Source: Areca catechu (Eukaryota > Streptophyta > Magnoliopsida > Arecales > Arecaceae). Taken from it: a DNA stretch of 64,000 nt. A model generated the notes under the pieces. The model was not told the origin of the DNA. It made no database searches and was given only the letters and a program-made list of their open reading frames with translations. Positions 55,878 to 64,000 of the stretch are shown one piece after another. The stretch's first letter is position 1. Each line of letters begins with the position of its first letter. Where the stretch lies: NCBI GenBank assembly GCA_021397845.1, contig CM038038.1, positions 71,656,748-71,720,747 of the forward strand. Reading direction: 5' to 3'. The translations under genes and the position numbers were made by a program.

Positions 55878-57145
55878 TGATGTGGGCACTAGAATCAAGA
55901 AAAGACTCCAACCAATTCAGGTCAAGTCCGAGTCCTTGTGGTTGGAGTAGCAAAAGAGAAGTCCTGTAATTTTTCTTTTTTTTGAGTACAAATAATCTTG
56001 TAGTTAATTTTGAGTAATTGTTGGGTCTGGTTTAATATCTTAGTTAACCCTGCAATTGAGAGTTGGGTCCAGTTAAATCAAGCCCAATCCATGAGTCCAT
56101 GAAGCATCAAGACAAGAAGAAGCCACCTCATCAAGTGACCCCCACCTTGTACCACATGTCAAAAGCTCCAATGGATGTCGCCACCTCAACAAGTGGTCCC
56201 CACTCTATGCCACATGTCAAGAGCTCCAAAGGACACCGCTACCTCATCAAGTGGTCCCCACCATGCGCCACATGTCAAGCTTTGAAGGAGTTTCAAGCAA
56301 CAAATGCCACCATATCCTCCAACCCCCCTGGTAATCCTCCTAATCCTATGGGTTTTCAAATTTTAAAAATGTTGTAAGGCTTCTATTTAAGCTATGGGAT
56401 GCCCCATTGAAAAGGGGTTAATAAATGAAGTTGGTATTTTTTTATTCTATGTGTTTTTTTTTCCTATGTGTCTATGTGGTAGCTTAGCCTTTCTCTTCCT
56501 CCACGCCAACCCTAATCTTTCCTTCTTCCATTCCCAATGCCAAAGACTTCCTCTTCTTTCATAACTTCAAACTAGCTCCAGCGTTCAATGGTGAATCAAG
56601 AAGATCATCACAAGGCGACCAACCTACTCCACTTCAAGCATTCCACCATGACGCCAAGATGGATCTCCTTCAATGCCTCTTCCACCCTTCTTTCTTTTCT
56701 CTAGTTGATTGCTTATTAAGTCACTCATCTTAGGGTTTCTTTGTTGCAGGGTTTTCCGGGATTCCGGCTTCAAGAGGAAGGTTTACTTGCCATAGATCCA
56801 GAAAACAAGAGGGGCCTTCAGTGGTATTATGTTCATGTCATCCGGGAGACCTCTTCAAGAGTGAATCTATTCTAATTGAAGGGCCAATGTCAGGTATGTC
56901 TAGTGTTGATTAAGTCTGCAATGTTAAATTAGACTTAGTTTGGCTTGTGTGGTTCTCTTCTGGTCCTATTCCTTTCTTATTCTGAGAGTCTCGATCACTA
57001 GGTTTATGTTAGATCCTTCGAGCTTCTTCACTAGATCTCTTTGATAGTTTATGTTGAGTTGTTTATATGCAAATAGGGAATTTCTTGGTTAATCATTTGC
57101 TAATCTCCATTAGGGTTGCATAGTTTCATTTTACATTCTACACCA
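55878..57145 (+). repeat. 5' LTR of element E
   Basis: Starts TGATGTGGGCACTAGAATC inside Tat copy H and ends CTACACCA before the PBS; 1268 bp. A TATA-like TATTTAA is at 56384-56390. A 3-copy repeat of CACCTCA.CAAGTG..CCCCAC lies around 56125-56275 and creates an open frame that is not a gene. Confidence 0.75.
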
Positions 57146-57148
57146 TTC

Positions 57149-57161
57149 TTGATATCAGAGC
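57149..57161 (+). other. Primer binding site of element E (one mismatch)
   Basis: TTGATATCAGAGC; the usual TTGGTATCAGAGC with one G to A change. Confidence 0.7.
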
Positions 57162-58398
57162 ATGGTCGGATAATTTCCTGCATTTAGATATGTTGCTTGC
57201 ATACTTGTTATCTAGTTATTTTTTTAAAATCCAAGCAAGATCTAAAATTCATGCCTTTTGAGCGAGTGTACTCCAGTACACTATCACGACTCATGGGAAT
57301 AATGAGCCCCTGGCCGGATGTGAATTTTTAGATTAAAGTTTGGGTAAGCCAATGCACTTGTTTGATTAGGTTCTGTTTACTAAAAATTTGCATCTGCTTA
57401 CTGTAATCCATCTACAGCTCCAAAGGCAAGTCTCTAATTTATTATTGAAATATTTTTTTTCTTGTTCCATTTTAAGTCAGTTATCACCATATTAAATTTC
57501 ATCATCAGAAAAAAAATACAAAAAAATGAAAATTCCTAATTCAATCTTCTATCCTGCTGAAATAGTCTACAGTACATGGTATGTTGTTTTTATTGTTTCT
57601 CTTTATATATAGATCTAAATTTTCTTATTTTTATTTTTCTAGGATCCTCATAATTCATATTATTTTTCAACATTTTTTTAGATTATATTTCGATTGTTAG
57701 GATTTCTAGCATTCGAAATACTCTCTGAGATTCAGTCTGAACTGAAATTCCAGCAAGAACCAATCTCAGAAAATTTTTTTGAATTTGAAGTTCAAATTTT
57801 AAATTTTAAAATTTTGAATTCTAACATTCTAGAATCTGAAACTTGAAGTTTGAAATTTAAATTTTAAAATTTAAGTTTGAATTTGAAATTGTTTGAAAAC
57901 TAATCAAGTCAAATAATTAAGTCAGCTCATAACACAAAATATATATATATATATTTTTGCATTCATTTGAAAACATCTTAAGGGCATCAATGTGACATGG
58001 GGGCAAGAATTCATCACTTGTCCTTAGCCCAAAACCACAATCCATCATCTCGATCCCAATCCTTAATTAAAACCAATTAGACCTAATCACCCTAGTGGGT
58101 TAGGGACACCAACGAGTCGGGTTCGGATTAGGGTCAAGTTAATTGTGTCCACTAATTGGTGTGTGCTTACGGGCTTGGTGTCTAGGATTGGTGTATTAGG
58201 GCTTGTGGGTTGGTCTGCCTACCTGGCCAATCATAGATTGGTGTCTAAGGTTGGCAGAACAGGGACCTCCACTCCCCTTCCCACCTACCTGGCCAAGTCA
58301 CGTAAGTTACTACTAGCTAGTTAGTCCTTTTAATTATATCTCTAATTCGTACTCTAGGTCTAGAAATCCTTAGCCCGAATTTGAGTCTAATTATTTGT
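57162..58398 (+). other. Untranslated leader of element E
   Basis: No gene. 57780-57900 is an AT-rich stretch of TTGAA/TTTAAA repeats. 58070-58300 matches the leaders of G and D (GGGACACCAACGAGTCGGGTT, CTACCTGGCCAATCATAGATTGG). Confidence 0.6.
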
Positions 58399-58801
58399 AT
58401 GACAACTAGATCAGGAACTCCTTACCACCCTTCACAAGACCAACCAAGTTCATCCATGGACACTAGTATGGAAACCCTTATAAGATCTATGATTGAGCAA
58501 CTGGAACGTTTGGATGCAAGGTTTGATCAGTTCGAGGAAAGGATAGGAACCCTAGAGGAATCTAGGTTGACCCCAACTGAACCACCTTCACCCTGATTAC
58601 CTTTAGTTCGCCCTAGAGCCCAATGACAGGAACATACACCTGATCCAATTCATAGAAGGCCACATCAGGATTATGCTGATCACACTCCAGAGCCATATCC
58701 TAGAATACCTCGCCATAATACTTTTGATCAAGATGATCAGGCCTTAAGGAATATCTGTCTAGATGCACCAACCTTTGAGGGAAGCCTAGATCCTAAGGTG
58801 T
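58399..58801 (+). pseudogene. gag: Chromoviral gag start of element E, cut by element D
   Basis: ATG 58399 begins MTTRSGTPYHPSQDQ, followed by a coiled Gln/Glu stretch (EQLERLDARFDQFEERIGTL) and a TGA at 58594. The same frame then reads through RRPHQDYADHTPEPYPR to ALRNICLDAPTFEGSLDPK, a typical gypsy gag segment, and ends at D's LTR. At least two stops occur. Gag forms the particle; here it is disrupted. Confidence 0.75.
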
Positions 58802-60264
58802 TGATGGGGAACTAATATGCATGCCATTTTTTTTTGTATGTTTTACATGTTGAGTTAGGTGATTAATTCCCAAATTTCAGATCAAAATTATTTGTAAGGA
58901 ATTTTGTATGAATTTTTGAAGATCAGCATGCAGATTAGGACCTAGAAAAGTAGCAAAGAAGGACCGTCGGGGCTGAGAAGCCTCGGTTAGGGCAAGTTCT
59001 CCTACAATAAAACTACTGGAGGTAGAGGGGTGTACCTGATAATGTTTGTGAAGATCGCAGTGAAGGGGTCTCTCGTTCCTCGACGGATGCGGCCTGGAAA
59101 ACCGAGCCAAAGACCCGCGGATACCCGGCTTTCTGCTCGGTGATCCGATTGAGGCTTGGCTGGAGTCGTTGGATTCGTAGGAACTCAGGGACCTGCAAAC
59201 AACCTGTCAAGGGTTAGAAAGCTCACAAAGGAACAAAAAAACAAAGTAAAAACAGCAAGGGAAGGCTTCTTTTGGAGTGGGCGTCCAGGGATCTGGAGGG
59301 TTTGTTGGCAGCAGGAAGATGATCGCAAACACCGGGAAGAAGAACTCTCACAAACCCCTTTATGCACACAGCAGGGTATCACACCACTCAATAGAAGAAC
59401 TCAAGGTTTTCATTCATCAAAAATTCTCCTCATACAAGAGGCTAGGGTCCTTTAAATAGACCCTTAACCTTGGGCTCCAAGTAAGGGTACATAAGTCTTT
59501 ACATAAGAATCCTTTTCCCTCTCAAACCCTAGCTAGAAAATAAGGAAATATTAGGTAGAAAAAATTTCTAAAAATTCTCTTGACTTGGTCAACACTCCAA
59601 GGATGCCTAGGAGGGCGTGTTGGGCTTCTAGGAACAGCAAGGGGCCGGCCCAAAGGGGCCCAGGTGCATGGGTTTGGGCCTCTGGAAGCTGGGGTGGCCT
59701 GGTAGCCAGGTAGCAGGAATATTCCCTGGTATCTTGCTTCTTAGGGGCTTGGGCTTGGCACCTGGGCTTGATTTCTTTGGGCTAGGATGTAGATGGACCT
59801 CTAAAATCATGGATGCCTTGGTATATGAATATATTTTGGTATCTGGAAGGGAATCTGGGCATCTGGAGGGCATCTGCAAGAAATCAAGGTTTTCTGAATT
59901 TTCCTCCTGGGGTCTTCAAATCTTCAAGCTGGGTTGGACTTGGGCTATACTTCCATGTCTTCAATCTAGTTGGACTTGGTCTTCACTTGTATGATATAGT
60001 CTTGAGTCTTCAGTATGCTTGGACATGACTCAAAAAAAAAAAAAAAAAATAGCTCAACATGAGCTGACTAGCATTGGACTGAACTAGCTCAACATGAGCT
60101 GACTAGTATAGAACTGAAATAACAACTAAAAATACTCAAATAAAAACTAAAATAGACTCAGATGAGCTAAGCTCTTATTATAGATGGACTCATAAATTAT
60201 TGATCAATTTACAGAGGGTTGAAAAAGCCTCTGTCTTATTCTGGTGCCTCAGGTGTCCCCACCA
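58802..60264 (-). repeat. 3' LTR of element D
   Basis: On the plus strand runs TGATGGGGAACTAATATGC to GTGTCCCCACCA; reverse complement of the G-type LTR. TATA-like sequence at 59451-59458 (minus). Contains an A-run of about 19 at 60030. LTR frames (59668-59994 etc.) are not genes. Confidence 0.9.
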
Positions 60265-60277
60265 ATTCTCCCGGGGT

Positions 60278-60720
60278 GGGAGGAACTCGACCCTGTCGAG
60301 TGAAGGTCAGACTGGCTCACATATCTCTCGAGAAGGTCTGGGTTGAGACGTTGCAAGTCCTCTCGAGAAATCCATGAATCGTCCGACTCTGGCCGGCCTT
60401 GCCATCGGACCAGGAAGCGTTGATAGTCATGGCCCTGGGTCGTGATGGCTTGATTATCCAGGATACGCTCGATCCGTTCTCCTCTCTCAGGCCAAATTTG
60501 TTTGTGGACACTCTAGGTTAGGGTCACTCACAATGAAAAGGAATAGGTCCAAAGGCCTCACTAGGTAGCACTGCCGGTTCCCTATACTCAACCAGGTCTG
60601 TAATATTGAAGGTAGAACTAATGCCCAAATCCGAAGGCAAGTCTAACACCTAGGCATTTGATCCAACCTTCTCTATCACTTTAAAAGGTCCGGCTCTGCG
60701 AGCATGAAGCTTCTTTTAGG
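60278..60720 (-). pseudogene. Integrase tail and chromodomain remnant of element D
   Basis: Minus-strand sequence matches 34887-35280 of G: RAGPFKVIEK-like start near 60700, NITDLVEYREPAVLPS-like middle, then the chromodomain with ERILDNQAIT, a run of WSDGKAGQSRTIHG produced by a frame slip, and SREDLQR. Here the conserved Trp codon after DDS is TGG, unlike G. No integrase core is present. Confidence 0.65.
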
Positions 60721-60907
60721 CCTAAGCCTAACCAAGATAAAATCCACTACATCAAATTTTTTGATCCATCTTCGGGAATTAGCCAGTTGTTTTAACATTA
60801 GTGCGGGTGGTGAACATGCTAGGCACATGCAGACTCCTAACAAGATGATGCAAAGGACTCAAACCTACACCTAGCAGACTCGACTAAAGAGGTTTATTAG
60901 GTCTTAA
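60721..60907. other. Spacer in element D
   Basis: Short stretch matching 34660-34870 in G; no frame recognised. Confidence 0.5.
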
Positions 60908-62746
60908 CTACCACTTGGGCATGGGGGCATGAGTCGTGGTTGATGGATGACATGCAGAAGAAAATTTGCTAGTAACTTTTAATAAGTGCCAGAGGGTCTG
61001 CCAAAAGTAGGTAGCAAATGGGATGGGCTCTATGGATCCTTGCAACCTAGTAACCTCAACAAAATGTAACCTAATAGTTCTAGACACATGAGAAAACTCA
61101 GGAAAGGGTAGAAAATAGGAAGTGGGTTCAGAATTACTCTGGTAGGGTGGAGAAAAAGGTTCTGGGTTAGTTGGATAAAGTAGAATCAAAGAAGGCATGT
61201 CAGGGACTAATCCTAGACTAATGAGGTTAACCTTATGGGGTTGCGATATATCTACGAGGTTTGTATAATGGAAGGATGGGTTATTAATCTCAGGAAAGAG
61301 GTCCTTAATGGGAACTATAGGAGGAGACTCATCCTGAGGGTACTGATTCAAAGAGATCAGGTCCTTAATAAATTCTTCTGATTCTTGTATTTTAGGACTA
61401 GACTCTATAATTTGGCTCTCCTCTATGGTTTCCTCAAGTAGGTCTCTAGTAGCAGTACCTAGGTTCTCTTCCTCTATTTGTTCTTCCATTATAGCTTTAG
61501 GTTGGATATGGTCAAGGTCAACTAGCTCTGGGTTGGTTTCTACCTGGGCATCTACTGGGTCAGCTAATTCTAGGTCTACTAAAGGTGTCTCCTCTTCTCC
61601 CTCATACTCATCCACTAGGCTCACATCAGCTTCATACACTTCCGCGTTAATGTAAGCCTTGTGAATCTCAGGAATGGTTGGAGAAGGTCGGCTAGCAGGA
61701 AATTGGTTAGGTTCTGGTCTCTGATTATGGGTACTACTAGTAGGTTCAGGTTGTATAAGGGGTAGTGGCTCACTACTGGGTTCGTATTTAGGGATACTAA
61801 TCCTATGGGGTTCAAGTTGACTAGGGGAAGCATGACTAGTACTAGGTTGATACTTAGGGGTTTTGGGTTCTCTAGGCTCATAGGACAAGGGTGCAGATCT
61901 ATGGGTCATGGGATTATAGGATCTGGGGTCATAGCATTTTGGGTCAGCTCTATGATCAGGTTCTAAGGATGGATCATGGTATGGGGTCCTCCTGAGGTTG
62001 GGCTCCCTATATGGGTCAGGATATTGGGTCCTCCTAGGGTTGGACTCCCTATATGGGTCAGAATACTGGGTTCTCCTAGGGTTGGACTCCCTATATGGGT
62101 CAGAATATTGGGTTCTCCTAGGGTTGGACTCCCTATATGGGTCAGAATATTGGGTGTTGGGTCTACTAGGCTTATAGGGTGTGGGTGCATAGGATTTATG
62201 ATCATGGGATCTAGAGTCATAGGATCTAGGTTCATAGGTTCTGGATTCATAGGTTCTAGGTTCATAGGATTTGGAGTCATAAGATCTATAGGTTGTGGGT
62301 ATACTAGGCTTAGAGGATGTGGGTAAATAGGATCTATCTTCCTGGTCTACAAAATCTTGATTAGGTCTTCTAGGACTAACCTTAGGGATTGGGTCAGGAT
62401 GATGGGCTCTCCTAGGTTCAGCCTCAAGGTATGGATCAGGGTTTGGGGTCCTCCTAGGTTGAGGGGAATCAGGATCTGGCTCAGACTATGACCCATGGTT
62501 TTTTTCTGGGGTCCCTACCCGGACTTTTAACTGATCAAACCTATTGGCAAGATGGTCAATTCTATCATTGGTTTGAATACGAGACTGAGTTAACTGGGTC
62601 ATCTGGATAGTTATTTGGATAGTTATGTGGGTAGCCATTTGGGCCATTTGATCAGCTAGGGCTTTTATTTGAGATTGTAAATTTTCCATGGATTCAGACA
62701 TTTGTGAAGGAGGTGGGTGATATGAAACTCCTGATCTAGTGCTCAT
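60908..62746 (-). pseudogene. Chimeric gag-start / repeat / acidic protein of element D, one stop
   Basis: 613 codons in one frame from ATG 62746 to 60908, with a single TAG at 62486. Residues 1-87: MSTRSGVSYHPPPS, a Gln/Met-rich helix (ENLQSQIKALADQMAQMATH) and GTPEKNHGS. Residues 88-280: Arg/Pro/Tyr/Asp-rich, including the 14-residue repeats. Residues 280-613: LSYEPREP, VYEADVSLVDEYEGEEE, LVDLELADPVD, EEFIKDLISLNQYPQDE and a Pro/Phe-rich tail (EPTSYFLPFPE). It is the best-preserved of the three family proteins. I recognise no known fold beyond the gag N-terminus. Confidence 0.7.
61987..62157 (-). repeat. 42-bp in-frame tandem repeat in element D
   Basis: Four units, counterpart of 33422-33589 in G, same 14-residue translation. 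Confidence 0.9.
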
Positions 62747-63608
62747 GCAAGACTCGATCAGACCGACTATAGCTGACTAGACCTGGAGTCCAAACTAGAT
62801 GCTCAATCAGGGTGGCAAACTAGCCTATAGTAACCCTGTACTCAGCCAGGCAGGTGTAAGGGGAGTGTTAGGTCCCTGATTGCCAATCCTAGACACCAAT
62901 CAGAGATTGGCCAGGTAGGCGGACCAGCACACAAGCCCTTCAGGATTGAATCCCTAAACCACCGTTCTAGACACTGAGCACAAGGCACACACAGGTTAAC
63001 TTGACACAGTGATCTAACACTAGCCCGGACCCGACCAGTTGGTGTCCCTAGCCCATTAGGGCAAATTAAGTCTAATTAATTTTAGGTTAAGGCTTGGGAC
63101 CGAATGCAAGGGATGTGGTTTTGGGCTAAGGAGAGGTGATCAAATCCTCCCCCTATCTGATATAGCAAGAGTGTCCTTAAAAGTAAATTATGCAATGATG
63201 GCAGGCAGATGAGGATGCAAATTAGGGTTTAGATATTTTTTTTTGGTATTTTTGGAGAATATGTATTTTTTTTGGTATTTTTTAAATAGAAGAAAACTTG
63301 CAAATCATGGCCTAATATGCTGGAAATATACTAAAATTAAAAAATATGCAAAAACTGCTAAACAAAAACCTAAAACTTCCAAACTTGTCTTGCTGAAAAA
63401 ATAGAGCCAAAAATTTGCAGGATGTATTTCGGCTTGAAGAAAATTCACAGGCCATAATAAAATCTACAAAACTTTCTAAAATTCCTGTGAATTATGACGA
63501 ATCAGAAAAATAAATTTCAGAATTTTTGGGGTTTTTATCAGGAAGAAATAATTAAAATAATAGAGTATATATGGACTGAAAAATTATAGAAAACAAGCCC
63601 TAATCTAA
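62747..63608 (-). other. Untranslated leader of element D
   Basis: Reverse counterpart of 31893-32770 in G; no gene. Confidence 0.7.
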
Positions 63609-63620
63609 GCTCTGATACCA
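63609..63620 (-). other. Primer binding site (tRNA-Met) of element D
   Basis: Minus strand TGGTATCAGAGC, two bases from the LTR's end at 63623. Confidence 0.95.
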
Positions 63621-63622
63621 AA

Positions 63623-64000
63623 TGATGGGGGACTAATATGCATGCATTTTTTTTTGTGTGTTTTACATGTTGAGTTAGGTGATTAATTCCCAAATTTCAG
63701 ATCAAAATTATTTGTAGGGAATTTTGTATGAATTTTTGAAGATCAGCATGCAGATTAGGACCTAGAAAAGTAGCAAAGAAGGACTGCCGGGGCTGAGAAG
63801 CCTCGGTTAGGGCAAGTTCTCCTACAATAAAACTACTGGATGTAGAGGGGTGTGCCTGACAATGTATGTGAAGATCGCAACGAAGGGGTCTCTCGTTCCT
63901 CGACGGATGCGGCCTGGAAAACCGAGCCAAAGACCCGCGGATACCCGGCTTTCTACTTGGTGATCCGATTGAGGCTTGGCTGGAGTCGTTGGATTCGTAA
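63623..64000 (-). repeat. 5' LTR of element D (runs off the window)
   Basis: Plus strand TGATGGGGGACTAATATGC onward, matching 58802-59180. Confidence 0.9.

Larger units (their letters stand above)
55878..58801 (+). mobile_element. Element E: chromovirus-type LTR retrotransposon (5' part, interrupted by D)
   Basis: 5' LTR, a one-mismatch tRNA-Met PBS, a leader related to those of F, G and D, and a gag start. Unlike F, G and D, its gag continues into a real capsid-like motif (LDAPTFEGSLDPK) at the point where D inserted. E may therefore be, or derive from, an autonomous helper, but the remainder lies beyond the window. Confidence 0.8.
58802..64000 (-). mobile_element. Element D: non-autonomous chromovirus-derived LTR retrotransposon (minus strand)
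   Basis: 3' LTR 58802-60264, PPT, integrase-tail/chromodomain remnant, one long ORF, leader, PBS and the first ~380 bp of the 5' LTR (63623-64000). Same family and same layout as element G in the opposite orientation. About 15 differences can be counted between the shared 378 bp of its two LTRs, so it is older than G. Inserted in the gag of element E. Confidence 0.9.

Noticed and set aside
56063..56377. 104-codon frame with PHxVxxxxKSxKGH repeats
   Set aside because: Short direct repeats inside the LTR of element E; no domain.
61976..62326. 116-codon plus-strand frame of GLPIWVRILG repeats
   Set aside because: Opposite strand of the 42-bp array in element D.

Overview
This is nuclear DNA of a flowering plant, packed with LTR retrotransposons nested in one another. 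The evidence is Ty1/copia and Ty3/gypsy polyproteins, GT-AG introns, tRNA-Met primer sites and the Tat lineage's extra RNase H and antisense ORFs, all plant-specific in this combination. A monocot such as a palm is a guess from element style. I see no ordinary single-copy host gene; the only non-retroelement gene is a broken PF03004-type (En/Spm-associated) transposase gene.

Layout. 1-4840: 5' part of a Sirevirus (copia, minus strand) with gag, start of pol, PBS and a truncated LTR carrying a cluster of palindromic motifs. 4850-9973: 3' part of a plus-strand Tat element (copy A): antisense ORFs, polypurine tract and 3' LTR. It sits inside the PF03004 gene whose exons continue at 9974-13494. 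13500-14775: AT-rich DNA with a ~465-bp tandem duplication and a probable SINE. 15043-28624: plus-strand Tat copy B (decayed pol, 45-bp tandem repeats, antisense ORF, 3' LTR). Its antisense ORF is split by element F (19889-26118), a non-autonomous chromovirus derivative. 28982-48228: minus-strand Tat copy C, with three antisense-type ORFs, tandem repeats and decayed pol. It is interrupted by element G (30429-36778, recent, TSD AAAGG) and by a solo LTR (41000-42623, TSD TTGAC). 48229-54165: 3' part of a second Sirevirus of the same family (plus strand) with pol and a long third ORF. 54170-55877: integrase end of a further Tat copy H, into which chromovirus E (55878-) inserted, and E's gag was in turn hit by element D (58802-64000+), a minus-strand relative of G.

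How the parts relate. Three elements (F, G, D) share LTR type, tRNA-Met PBS and leader, the start of a chromoviral gag, a new proline/tyrosine-rich then acidic protein, and the extreme 3' end of pol (integrase tail and chromodomain). All lack protease, reverse transcriptase, RNase H and the integrase core, so they must have been mobilised in trans. E has the same leader and gag start and may be an autonomous relative. The Tat copies carry antisense genes downstream of pol that keep introns at the same places in separate copies, so these genes were transcribed and spliced from the opposite strand. Most coding regions carry stops, frameshifts or Asp-to-Asn changes at catalytic positions; the most open frames are ORF3 of the second Sirevirus, the F protein and the D protein.

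Limits: all calls come from reading the sequence. LTR ends are assigned from TG...CA, PBS/PPT and TSD evidence; ends of truncated elements are approximate (tens of bases).
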